The notes beneath the pieces are model-generated. The model was not told the DNA's origin. It was given only the letters and a program-made list of their open reading frames with translations, and ran no database searches. Positions 12,922 to 19,131 of a stretch of 26,720 nucleotides of DNA are shown one piece after another. This stretch comes from a virus, in IMG/VR virus record IMGVR_UViG_3300028027_000206, positions 1 to 26,720 of that record. One strand, written 5' to 3'. Numbering within the stretch: position 1 is the stretch's first letter; each line of letters begins with the position of its first letter. The position numbers and the translations under genes were made by a program.

Positions 12922-13274
12922 TACTTTGACCAGATAACATGAGAAGGTAGAGATGGATCACAATCAACATGAATCCAAGATTTGTAAATGCCGATCCGGT
13001 TAAAGCCAACGGCCTGAAGCGAACAAAGTATTCTGTATCCCTCTGTTCCGGATGAATAGCCGATGTCAGCAGCCCAGCCTTTTGTATGAGACGAATTAGA
13101 TTCGCCGCCAATTGCTTTATTGTGTGCAACCGTCCTGAAGCCTGAATTGATTCTAAAAGGGATTCCGCATAATGCACGGGCCTTGTCAAGTTTGGTCAAA
13201 AAGTCCGGCTGCATTTGTGAACCAGAACCAGGGGCATCCTTCGAATCAAATTCCGAAAGAGTGAAATGTTTCAT
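12921..13274 (-). CDS. M15-family peptidoglycan peptidase, probable endolysin
   Basis: 117 residues from the ATG at 13274; an in-frame ATG at 13283 would add three residues but sits at the predicted transcription start. The motifs are those of Peptidase_M15 (D-Ala-D-Ala carboxypeptidase or L,D-endopeptidase types): 'MKHFTLSEFDS' start, 'INSGFRTVAHNKAIGG', SSHTKGWAADI with H63 and D70, and 'WIHVD' with H102, giving the His-Asp-His zinc site. There is no signal peptide, so release would depend on a holin. It leads a leftward operon with three membrane-associated proteins and a lipoprotein. The family assignment is strong; the exact bond cut is unknown. Confidence 0.9.
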   Translation of the reverse strand: MKHFTLSEFDSKDAPGSGSQMQPDFLTKLDKARALCGIPFRINSGFRTVAHNKAIGGESNSSHTKGWAADIGYSSGTEGYRILCSLQAVGFNRIGIYKSWIHVDCDPSLPSHVIWSK

Positions 13275-13288
13275 TTGTAGCATAGATG

Positions 13289-13319
13289 CAAATTTTACCC
13301 TAAAAATTGTGTAATCAAA
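13289..13319 (-). promoter_or_regulatory. leftward Bacteroidota-type promoter for the lysis operon
   Basis: Read on the - strand: TTTG (13319-13316), 18 bases, then TAAAATTTG (13297-13289). The -7 box TAnnTTTG has one extra base or one mismatch depending on alignment. It lies directly before the endolysin start and would give a leader of about ten bases or less. Confidence 0.5.
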
Positions 13320-13324
13320 ACCCT

Positions 13325-13332
13325 TACATTTG
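13325..13332 (+). promoter_or_regulatory. rightward TAnnTTTG promoter box for the SGNH gene
   Basis: TACATTTG is an exact match to the Bacteroidota -7 consensus TAnnTTTG and ends six bases before the ATG at 13339, so the transcript would be nearly leaderless. A -33 TTG (13307-13309) is present but is closer (15 bases) than usual. It is back to back with the leftward lysis promoter. Confidence 0.5.
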
Positions 13333-13338
13333 TTGCAA

Positions 13339-14043
13339 ATGAAAAAGATATTAATTGTAATGGCCTTTCTGCTGATGGGATCAGCACAGGCGCAAAGAGT
13401 ATTGGTAGCCGGAACATCAATTGATTATGGCCTAAAAGCCACGCATCCCGATTCTGGATGGGTTCCACGTGTTGGGTTAGCACTTGGTTGGCAGATAATC
13501 AACAAGGCAGTCCCAAATGCCACTTATCTGGACAGCACGAACTACAAGCTAATCCCGCAATTGCGAAGCCAGAAAGGATTGCACTTTGACATCATCATTC
13601 TCGGTGGTCCGACAAACGACGCACAACCACCCTACAAGGGAGGGAACAAAGTCAGAAGGGCGTATAAGAGGGTTCTGGATTCTGTCAATCTATGGTGGCC
13701 CAATGCGACTATCATTCACATGACACCCATTCCAAGCCGTCATCCAATTGTTCCACAGATTACACTTGACACCCTGATAACGCCAATGGTCATTGCCAAT
13801 CGGGAAGGCAACCTGATCTGCAACTTTGCACAACTCCCGCCATTCATTTTAAGCATAGACCGACTACACCCAAACGATCAGGGTTATAGATACATGGCAA
13901 ACGCCTTTATTCAATGGTGGCTGCAAGGACGGGATAATGATTTCATCAAAGTACCTGCCGGACCGATTCAACACTACCAAGAGTTCAATATTGGAAGATG
14001 TCGGTTCTGGAAGGCAATAAAAAGAGAATGTGAAAGTGATTGA
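13339..14043 (+). CDS. secreted SGNH/GDSL-hydrolase-like protein
   Basis: 234 residues, with the start at ATG 13339; an upstream in-frame TTG at 13330 lies in the promoter. A Sec signal peptide (KKILIVMAFLLMGSAQAQ) suggests cleavage near residue 18-19. SGNH blocks are visible: VAGTSIDYG with nucleophile S27 (the usual Asp of GDS is Thr), GGPTND with N93, and DRLHPND with D174 and H177. These support an esterase or acetylhydrolase fold. Exported phage enzymes of this type could deacetylate surface sugars or peptidoglycan; the substrate is not known. It diverges from the endolysin operon, which hints at a role in lysis or surface change. Confidence 0.78.
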   Translation: MKKILIVMAFLLMGSAQAQRVLVAGTSIDYGLKATHPDSGWVPRVGLALGWQIINKAVPNATYLDSTNYKLIPQLRSQKGLHFDIIILGGPTNDAQPPYKGGNKVRRAYKRVLDSVNLWWPNATIIHMTPIPSRHPIVPQITLDTLITPMVIANREGNLICNFAQLPPFILSIDRLHPNDQGYRYMANAFIQWWLQGRDNDFIKVPAGPIQHYQEFNIGRCRFWKAIKRECESD

Positions 14044-14098
14044 AAATCAAAGGGATAAAAATTAATTGAAAAATATTTTATCTTTCTTTTCAAATATG

Positions 14099-14129
14099 TT
14101 TGCAGAAATGAAAGAAAGTAGTACTTTTG
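14099..14129 (+). promoter_or_regulatory. consensus Bacteroidota promoter for the 14158 cassette
   Basis: TTTG (14099-14102), exactly 19 bases, then TACTTTTG (14122-14129): a full match to the TTTG-N19-TAnnTTTG pattern. The first gene starts 28 bases downstream. The 114-base gap 14044-14157 is otherwise AT-rich and empty. Confidence 0.7.
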
Positions 14130-14157
14130 ATCCCAACAAACAGAAACAAAAAAGAAA

Positions 14158-14343
14158 ATGACACTTGCACAGACCATCAAATCAAACCCTTACTTAAACG
14201 TAAGCAATTGTACAGACGTTGCAGATTTAGAATCTGGAATGGATGCTTTAAGAGAATTAGATAAGAAATTCGGAGATACCAACAAAACGCTTCTGAAATT
14301 GTGGGGTAAGTTTTTGGACAAGAAAAAACGATTGGAGAAATGA
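14158..14343 (+). CDS. small helical hypothetical protein, 61 aa
   Basis: First gene behind the 14099 promoter, beginning MTLAQTIKSNPYLNVSNCTD and ending in a charged basic helix (WGKFLDKKKRLEK). Likely soluble and helical. Its stop overlaps the next ATG as ATGA. No family is recognised. Confidence 0.65.
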   Translation: MTLAQTIKSNPYLNVSNCTDVADLESGMDALRELDKKFGDTNKTLLKLWGKFLDKKKRLEK

Positions 14344-14663
14344 TTGAAAACACGTTAGTAACACACAAGAAACTCCAGTCTTTAGGGATTGGATGTATTT
14401 CTAAAGTTTTGAGCAAATCCGTAAAAGTCAATTTTGGGCTTTCTGATACAAAAACCTGCTCAACTAATCAACTAAATTCAGTTGATGTTAGCAACTGCAA
14501 AACAGTGCCTTTTAATGATTTTAGAAACCGGATTTTGCAAGAAAAAAGCGATTTGAATATTGTAATTGTTGGCAATGAGGTAAAAGAATTTGTCGGCATT
14601 GGTTGGACCACATTAAGAGTAGTTCAACTGTCGGACCTTTTGAAATATCCAAGAGTTGTTTAA
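14340..14663 (+). CDS. hypothetical protein, 107 aa
   Basis: Starts MIENTLVTHKKLQSLGIGCI. The first half has a small-barrel look ('HKKLQSLGIGCISKVLSKSV' then 'KVNFG'), like the short SH3 or KOW-type domains with an L-G-x-G turn, followed by 'DVSNCKTVPFNDFRNRIL'. No confident family. It is part of the cassette started by the 14099 promoter. Confidence 0.65.
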   Translation: MIENTLVTHKKLQSLGIGCISKVLSKSVKVNFGLSDTKTCSTNQLNSVDVSNCKTVPFNDFRNRILQEKSDLNIVIVGNEVKEFVGIGWTTLRVVQLSDLLKYPRVV

Positions 14664-14664
14664 A

Positions 14665-14907
14665 ATGAAAACACTTGAATATCTGGCTTTTATTCCGCCA
14701 ATAGTTTTACTTAATGTATTCTTCTGGTTTTTCATTTATCAGTTATGGTATCGCAAAAACTACATGACGCACGAATCAACACCGGAATACGATAAAGACT
14801 GGCATAAGTGCTGGGACTGTAAAAAAGTAGAATTAGAGATGTATTTTTACTATGTTCTTTTTGGCCGTGTTTATCGCTGCTTAAAATGTTCCCGAAAACA
14901 CAAGTAA
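14665..14907 (+). CDS. small membrane protein with zinc ribbon, 80 aa
   Basis: Start at ATG 14665 (MKTLEYLAFIPP), just after the previous stop; an upstream TTG would add three residues. A hydrophobic helix at about 6-26 (FIPPIVLLNVFFWFFIYQLW) is followed by a cytoplasmic CWDC (about 49-52) and CLKC (about 73-76), a four-Cys zinc ribbon split by an aromatic stretch. The function is unknown. Confidence 0.65.
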   Translation: MKTLEYLAFIPPIVLLNVFFWFFIYQLWYRKNYMTHESTPEYDKDWHKCWDCKKVELEMYFYYVLFGRVYRCLKCSRKHK

Positions 14908-14910
14908 CCA

Positions 14911-15105
14911 ATGCCTAAAGGAATTCCAAAAGACGGCCCTCGTAAATCCGGATGCGGTCGAAAGTCTGGAGAGCCAACCACGACAATCGCCTTCAGAGTT
15001 CCGGTTATCTTCAAAGCCCGATTGCAACTGGCAGTTAAGAACCTGATTAAGCAAATGGCTCAGGAACGACAATTAAATTTACAAACACAAGACCCTCTTA
15101 GTTGA
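14911..15105 (+). CDS. small basic protein, ribbon-helix-helix-like, 64 aa
   Basis: Basic N-terminus ([19 protein letters not shown]) then '[20 protein letters not shown]', which resembles the strand plus first helix of small MetJ/Arc-type DNA-binding or relaxosome-associated proteins. It is too short to show the second helix clearly. Its stop codon is inside the arm of the terminator that ends the cassette. Confidence 0.55.
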   Translation: MPKGIPKDGPRKSGCGRKSGEPTTTIAFRVPVIFKARLQLAVKNLIKQMAQERQLNLQTQDPLS

Positions 15106-15115
15106 GGGTTTTTTT
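15092..15115 (+). terminator. intrinsic terminator overlapping a stop codon and a promoter
   Basis: ACCCTC (15092-15097) pairs with GAGGGT (15104-15109) around TTAGTT, followed by a T-run to 15115. The stop codon of the 14911 gene (15103-15105) is inside the hairpin and the T-run runs into the next promoter box. Confidence 0.85.
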
Positions 15116-15122
15116 ATATTTG
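15115..15122 (+). promoter_or_regulatory. TAnnTTTG promoter box for the packaging region
   Basis: TATATTTG matches the -7 consensus and lies 17 bases before the ATG at 15140. No TTTG is found at the standard 19-base distance. It shares bases with the preceding terminator's T-run. Confidence 0.5.
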
Positions 15123-15139
15123 CGAAAACGATTTCAGTT

Positions 15140-15295
15140 ATGCCGCTAAAAAAAGGATCAAGTCAAAAGACCATAAGCCAGAATATCAGCATGGAATTGA
15201 AGAAGAATCCTTCCATGAAACCTAAGCAAGCCGTTGCAATCGCACTAAGCACCGCAGGTAAGGCAAAGAAGCCAAAGGGCAAAAAGAAGATGTAA
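15140..15295 (+). CDS. small basic conserved phage protein (DUF6496-like)
   Basis: 51 residues: '[17 protein letters not shown]', then '[15 protein letters not shown]' and a Lys-rich tail. I recall the pattern MPLKKG-S-kTiS-NI, '[10 protein letters not shown]' from a widespread phage family of unknown function (DUF6496). It is strongly basic and might bind DNA. It is the first of three small basic genes before the terminase genes and follows a TATATTTG promoter box. Confidence 0.78.
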   Translation: MPLKKGSSQKTISQNISMELKKNPSMKPKQAVAIALSTAGKAKKPKGKKKM

Positions 15296-15296
15296 C

Positions 15297-15527
15297 ATGG
15301 CTGAAAAGAAATTTAAAAAGACAATAGGAGACAAAACCGTAAAGTTCGGGGCAAAGGGTTATTCCATTGATCCAGGAACTCCAAAAGGTGATTCCTATTG
15401 TGCCAGATCAGCCGGAATTAAGAAATGCAAGAACCCACCATGCCCGAATGACCTAAGCCGCCAAGCGTGGGGATGTCAGGGAAAGAAATCGGTCAAATCG
15501 AAAGCAGTCAAATTCAAACGAACATAA
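15297..15527 (+). CDS. small basic Cys-containing conserved phage protein
   Basis: 76 residues with 'GYSIDPGTPKGDSYCARSAG' at about 26-45, then CKNPPC and 'NDLSRQAWGCQGKKSVK'. The 'PGTPkGDsYCARS-gi' and 'NDlSR--W-C-GKkS' blocks recur in phage proteins encoded beside DUF6496-like genes. The four or five Cys may bind zinc. Basic at both ends. The role is unknown, possibly linked to packaging or DNA handling by location. Confidence 0.72.
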   Translation: MAEKKFKKTIGDKTVKFGAKGYSIDPGTPKGDSYCARSAGIKKCKNPPCPNDLSRQAWGCQGKKSVKSKAVKFKRT

Positions 15528-15531
15528 AAAA

Positions 15532-15690
15532 ATGAAACCAGGATTGTACGCCAACATCAATGCGAAAAAGAAACGCATTGCAGCCGGATCAGGCGAGAAG
15601 ATGAACCGTGTAGGATCAAAGGCCGCACCATCGGCATCGGACTTCAGACAGGCCGCAAAGACGGCTAAGAAGCCGACCAAAAAGAAATAG
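15532..15690 (+). CDS. small basic conserved phage protein, 52 aa
   Basis: Begins 'MKPGLYANINAKKKRIAAGS', then 'GEKMNRVGSKAAPSASDFRQ' and a Lys-rich end. The 'KPGLYANINAKr-RI--GSGEKM' block is familiar from small phage proteins located near the packaging genes. Together with the two preceding genes it forms a trio of very basic proteins. No function is known. Confidence 0.72.
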   Translation: MKPGLYANINAKKKRIAAGSGEKMNRVGSKAAPSASDFRQAAKTAKKPTKKK

Positions 15691-15740
15691 TCAATTCAAA
15701 TCATTTACCGTGAAAACGGCACTACTTAAAATGTTAAACT

Positions 15741-16154
15741 ATGCCAGCAGGAAGGCCCACAAGCTATGACCCGAAGTTTTGTGAAATGCTTATTGAACAC
15801 ATGGCGAAAGGATATTCCTTTGAATCATTTGGTTCAGTTACAGACACTTGTAAGGATACTCTTTATGAATGGGTAAAAGTTCACCCACAATTTTCCGACG
15901 CTAAAAAAAGAGCAACAGAAAAAAGCCGCTATTGGTGGGAGTCACAAGGGATTGATAACATTCTGAATAAAAAGCAAATGACCAAAGATTGGGAAGGCAA
16001 TACGGTCCTTGTCGAAACATCTCTTAACGCTGCTGCATGGATTTTCAACATGAAGAACCGATTTAAGGAAGAATGGCGAGATAAGCAGGAAATCGAGACA
16101 ACACCATCCACATTAACCGTGACCATTTCCGGCCCAACACCACCGAGTGAATAA
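15741..16154 (+). CDS. terS: terminase small subunit
   Basis: 137 residues. 'GRPTSYDPKFCEMLIEHMAK' leads into a helix-turn-helix-like segment, 'SFESFGSVTDTCKDTLYEWV', then 'FSDAKKRATEKSRYWWESQG', the usual order of small terminase DNA-binding subunits that recognise the packaging site. The C-terminal 'WIFNMKNRFKEEWRDKQEIE' is also typical. It lies directly upstream of the large subunit. The first ATG is used; no ribosome site is obvious. Confidence 0.85.
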   Translation: MPAGRPTSYDPKFCEMLIEHMAKGYSFESFGSVTDTCKDTLYEWVKVHPQFSDAKKRATEKSRYWWESQGIDNILNKKQMTKDWEGNTVLVETSLNAAAWIFNMKNRFKEEWRDKQEIETTPSTLTVTISGPTPPSE

Positions 16155-16160
16155 AGTACA

Positions 16161-16220
16161 ATGATCTCGGATAAAATGCCGGACTTTTGCCTCACCAAAT
16201 CTTTTAAAAGTACAAATTGA
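16161..16220 (+). CDS. possible leader peptide coupled to the large terminase start
   Basis: A 19-codon frame (MISDKMPDFCLTKSFKSTN) whose TGA overlaps the TTG start of the large terminase gene as TTGA. This mirrors the ATGA coupling used elsewhere. It could deliver ribosomes to a weak start codon. It may also be chance. Confidence 0.3.
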   Translation: MISDKMPDFCLTKSFKSTN

Positions 16221-17515
16221 ATTACGATTTCAACCGGAATTGGTGGCTTAAATGGTATTGGCCTTTTGTAGAAAAGCTATACACGAAGGAAGGACATTAC
16301 GGAACCCGTCAATCAGCAAAGAGCCACAACATTGCCCGAAAGCTGATTTATCATTCCTTTCAACCGTATCAGTTCAATGTAATCCATTCGAGAAAGGTCT
16401 ATTCAGACATCGAGGGTTCGACCTTTACCCTACTGACCAATCTAATCTATAAACACTTCAAGAATGATTTCATCATCCGAAAGAATCACTTTGAGATCAT
16501 CAATAAGCACACGGGTAATTGGTTCAGGGGATTGGGGATGGACAAGGCCGAAAAGGGTAAGGGTGTGGAAGGGGCTAACATTGCATGGTTAAACGAAGCC
16601 AATCAGTTCACCCGTGAAGATGTGGATTACATTGATACAACCCTACGAGGGGAGACAGGCGTTCCCATATCGCTTATCATGGACTGGAATCCCGAATCCA
16701 TCAACCATTGGCTGAAAAAGGAAGTAGACGAAAACAAGGACAAGCCGGATTGCATATTCCACAAATCAACCTTTTGGGATAATTACACCATCGACCGTGA
16801 AGCACTACATGAACGATTACTTCGAATTAAGTCACACGGTTTGGAAGGCGAAAGACGCTATAAGGTTTGGGCGTTGGGTGATTGGGGAGTTGAGGACATT
16901 GATTCAACCTTTGCCTATTCATTCGAGGCTGACAAACACGTTATCAAGGGCAAGATCAACATCAAACCTCAGTTCGAAGTCTACCTGTCATTTGACTTTA
17001 ACGTAACCAACACCTGCGGAGTTTATCAGTTCCTCAAGAACGTGAAAGGCCAGAAATACTATGCGACAATCAACAAGATTAAAACCTATCGAATCGGGGA
17101 TTTAAAAATACTTTGCGAAACAATCAAAGCTGAATTTCCGAAAGCAAAGTTTATCATCAACGGAGATGCGTCCGGTCAAAACAAATCAGCGTTCACATCG
17201 GATAACATTTCGGCATACACAGCCATTAAATCACATCTGCAATTGAATGATATGCAGATTCAGGTCGCACCTGCTAACCCGTCACACATCCAATCGAGAG
17301 TTATCACCAACATGGTTCTGCAAAGGTGTAACGTCAGAATAGCGGAAGAAAATGACCTGTTGATTGAGGATTTAAAACAGGCACAGGTAGACCGAAAAGG
17401 AAGTCTTGACCCTTGGAAGCTAAAGAACCCGAACTTATCGCACAGTCTCGATGAGTTCAGATATTTTGTTTTCACAAATTTTCATGAAATTGCAAACGAT
17501 TACGAAATTGAATGA
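16217..17515 (+). CDS. terL: terminase large subunit
   Basis: 432 residues, the ATP-driven DNA packaging motor and nuclease. The N-terminal ATPase has a deviant Walker A, YGTRQSAKS at 28-36, and Walker B plus catalytic acid IAWLNEAN with E127. The nuclease part has acidic residues D260 (SFDFNVTNTCG), D317 (NGDASGQN) and D412 (LDEFRYF), as in the Terminase_3/6C RNase H-like fold. The start is TTG at 16217: a TAA lies in frame at 16205-16207, and the next in-frame ATG is past Walker A. It overlaps the next gene by ATGA. Confidence 0.94.
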   Translation: MNYDFNRNWWLKWYWPFVEKLYTKEGHYGTRQSAKSHNIARKLIYHSFQPYQFNVIHSRKVYSDIEGSTFTLLTNLIYKHFKNDFIIRKNHFEIINKHTGNWFRGLGMDKAEKGKGVEGANIAWLNEANQFTREDVDYIDTTLRGETGVPISLIMDWNPESINHWLKKEVDENKDKPDCIFHKSTFWDNYTIDREALHERLLRIKSHGLEGERRYKVWALGDWGVEDIDSTFAYSFEADKHVIKGKINIKPQFEVYLSFDFNVTNTCGVYQFLKNVKGQKYYATINKIKTYRIGDLKILCETIKAEFPKAKFIINGDASGQNKSAFTSDNISAYTAIKSHLQLNDMQIQVAPANPSHIQSRVITNMVLQRCNVRIAEENDLLIEDLKQAQVDRKGSLDPWKLKNPNLSHSLDEFRYFVFTNFHEIANDYEIE

Positions 17516-17916
17516 TGAATAATTCTTGCTGCAAAACCTGTTACTCCATCTGCGAATCTTTGATTTCCTGCTTTGAGGATTTACTGATTTACATTCCGGT
17601 TGGTTATCTTGAAGACCAGATCAAGGTCAGGATTACAAACGGGCAGAATCATGTCACGTATCAGACCTTGGATGTCCTCGGTGGTACACACGTTCAGATC
17701 GTTGTCGAGACGGCAGCAATACCGGAAGGATTCTTTTCGGCATATGGTGGACCGTATGAACTTAGGTTCTTCAATACAGCCCTTCAGGAATTAAATTTTG
17801 TTGCAATTGACGGAAAAATGTATAATTGCATCACATTCAACATTGCCAACGGTTCAACGAATGAAACGGTTGCTTACGTGAATGCATTCTATAACGAACT
17901 GCCGCAAGGCTACTGA
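17512..17916 (+). CDS. hypothetical protein in late operon, Cys-rich N-terminus
   Basis: 134 residues. The N-terminus has Cys at 6, 7, 10, 14 and 20 (SCCKTCYSICESLISC), followed by a beta-rich domain with 'QIKVRITNGQNHVTYQTLDV' and 'GGPYELRFFN'. Proteins of this look occur near structural genes of Bacteroidota phages and could be a small virion protein, but no named family is assigned. The ATG overlaps the terminase stop; a second ATG at 17515 is possible. Confidence 0.7.
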   Translation: MMNNSCCKTCYSICESLISCFEDLLIYIPVGYLEDQIKVRITNGQNHVTYQTLDVLGGTHVQIVVETAAIPEGFFSAYGGPYELRFFNTALQELNFVAIDGKMYNCITFNIANGSTNETVAYVNAFYNELPQGY

Positions 17917-17917
17917 T

Positions 17918-18127
17918 ATGAAACGCACACTTTTTGCCATCCTATTCCTGATCGGGTTTTCCTGTTCCAAAAAGGAATCCTTTTCTGTTTACACAGTCAG
18001 GACAATTGAAAGACCAGGGACTTTTGCCTGCAAGATTACGGCCCGTTCACCGGGAAAACCTGACCTTGTCTTTTATGAGGAATGCGGAAAGTATGTGGTT
18101 AATCAGACCTTTAAAGTTGAATTTTGA
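17918..18127 (+). CDS. small lipoprotein
   Basis: 69 residues from the ATG at 17918; a longer in-frame ORF from 17882 runs through the previous gene. The signal peptide ends at a likely lipidated Cys16 (LFLIGFSC). The mature part is beta-rich and has two Cys (FACKIT and EECGKY) that may form a disulfide. A lipoprotein between terminase and tape measure genes is unusual and may alter the infected cell's surface, for instance in superinfection exclusion; that is a guess. Confidence 0.65.
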   Translation: MKRTLFAILFLIGFSCSKKESFSVYTVRTIERPGTFACKITARSPGKPDLVFYEECGKYVVNQTFKVEF

Positions 18128-18136
18128 TGAAAAACT

Positions 18137-18466
18137 ATGAATCTAATTGTGGGGGTAAGCGGAGAGGGTGCTGCATTATTATGCCTGTTTCAGATTGCGA
18201 TAGTGTCGGCAATGCTGTCATTGTTCTTGGATTACCTGATGGATCATATGCCGCCTTTCCAATGGTATTTAAGTCAGTTAAGCCAACTGCCCGAAAACAT
18301 CGCAAAGCCGTTAGGTGAATGCCTTTTCTGTTCGGGTGCATGGCAATATCTTTTCATTTCAATTTTCCTCTTTAATCAACCTTTATGGCTTTCAATCTTT
18401 GGCCTTGGAATAAACCACATAAGCCTCAAACTACTGGCATTCTTACGTCAGAAGATCAACCTGTAA
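18137..18466 (+). CDS. membrane protein with CxxC motif (DUF1360-like)
   Basis: 109 residues with hydrophobic segments at about 11-33 and 70-105. The middle has 'KPLGECLFCSGAWQYLFISI', like the 'C-fC-g-W' motif of DUF1360-type membrane proteins seen in phages and Bacillus spores. A competing frame, 18127-18318, starts with ATGA at the previous stop. I prefer this frame for its length and motif. It overlaps the next gene by 82 bases, which is more than usual. Confidence 0.6.
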   Translation: MNLIVGVSGEGAALLCLFQIAIVSAMLSLFLDYLMDHMPPFQWYLSQLSQLPENIAKPLGECLFCSGAWQYLFISIFLFNQPLWLSIFGLGINHISLKLLAFLRQKINL

Positions 18467-19131
18467 TTCCGCAATACAATGGGACTGCCGACCGGAAGCA
18501 TTGGGATAAGATCAAGTTTGCGTTTCGTTCTGGCGATCGGAACTATTTCTGTTTTGGGCATGATATCAACATCCCATACGAACGGATGCACGCAGCCATT
18601 GACATTTACAGGGAATTGGATGCGGCAGTTAATCCGGTTTATCTGGATAGTCATTGCAAGGCCGTTGATGCGGTTCTGGAATCCGAGAAGATCAAGACGA
18701 ATAAGAAACTGATTGAGATCGGGATATTGAACGCCAGACTGAAAGAACGCAAAGAACTGGCTATCTCTGTTCAAGTGCAAATCAAACTGGCAACGGTCAA
18801 ATACTTTGACGAGGTTGAAAACCCATTCAGCTATCAGCACGATTACAACAAGTCAAAGATTGAACATTGGGCTAAGTATGCCGATGTTCCCACTTTTTTT
18901 TTGAGTCTGCCGGAAAATCAATATCTGACTACTGGAGACGAATTACAGAGGAGTTTGAACACCTATTTAACGGGGGAAACTCTGATGAATTTAAAGATGT
19001 TAGAGCATCATATTACATTGTTAGCCTCAGAGACTTCAAACGCAGATTCAGCGAAAATCTTAGCTTTGCAAAAGGAATGGGAACAGACCTTTCTCAATTG
19101 GTCGAACAACCCCTCTACACTTACTACCTGA
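18385..19131 (+). CDS. probable tail assembly chaperone, unshifted product
   Basis: 248 residues, a soluble, mostly helical protein located directly upstream of the tape measure gene. The N-terminal part has 'KIKFAFRSGDRNYFCFGHDI' and 'YERMHAAIDIYRELD', then a long helical region (LIEIGILNARLKERKELAIS) and 'PFSYQHDYNKSKIEHWAKYA' before a run of nine T. The place and likely frameshift are those of tail assembly chaperones (lambda G and GT type), whose sequences are poorly conserved. Beyond the T-run this frame continues for 76 residues to a TGA at 19129-19131. The role assignment is by context. Confidence 0.65.
   Translation: MAFNLWPWNKPHKPQTTGILTSEDQPVIPQYNGTADRKHWDKIKFAFRSGDRNYFCFGHDINIPYERMHAAIDIYRELDAAVNPVYLDSHCKAVDAVLESEKIKTNKKLIEIGILNARLKERKELAISVQVQIKLATVKYFDEVENPFSYQHDYNKSKIEHWAKYADVPTFFLSLPENQYLTTGDELQRSLNTYLTGETLMNLKMLEHHITLLASETSNADSAKILALQKEWEQTFLNWSNNPSTLTT
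18894..18902 (+). promoter_or_regulatory. slippery T9 run, probable -1 ribosomal frameshift site
   Basis: Codons ACT TTT TTT TTG contain nine T. Slipping back one base enters a frame that stays open to 19187, while that frame has a TAA at 18873-18875 and no usable start afterwards. The downstream frame ends at a TGA overlapping the tape measure ATG. Confidence 0.65.

Noticed and set aside
12890-13189. 99-residue leftward ORF inside the endolysin region
   Set aside because: It is antiparallel-frame noise over the M15 gene, whose zinc ligands and motifs are clear in the other frame.
15741-16154. Treating the gene as a transcriptional regulator because of its helix-turn-helix
   Set aside because: The sequence order and its place directly before the large terminase fit a small terminase subunit better.
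18127-18318. Alternative frame starting with ATGA at the lipoprotein stop, Cys-rich N-terminus (63 aa)
   Set aside because: It overlaps the longer 18137-18466 frame, which has membrane segments and a CxxC-W motif. Kept as an alternative only; relatives could reverse this choice.
18448-18840. 130-residue leftward ORF opposite the chaperone-like gene
   Set aside because: It lies within the coding part of the 18385 gene and lacks promoter or neighbours on that strand.
18894-18902. Explaining the two open frames only as a homopolymer sequencing error
   Set aside because: It cannot be excluded without reads, but the fit of the -1 frame end to the tape measure start and the known use of frameshifting at this place make a real site more likely; the caveat is stated in the finding.
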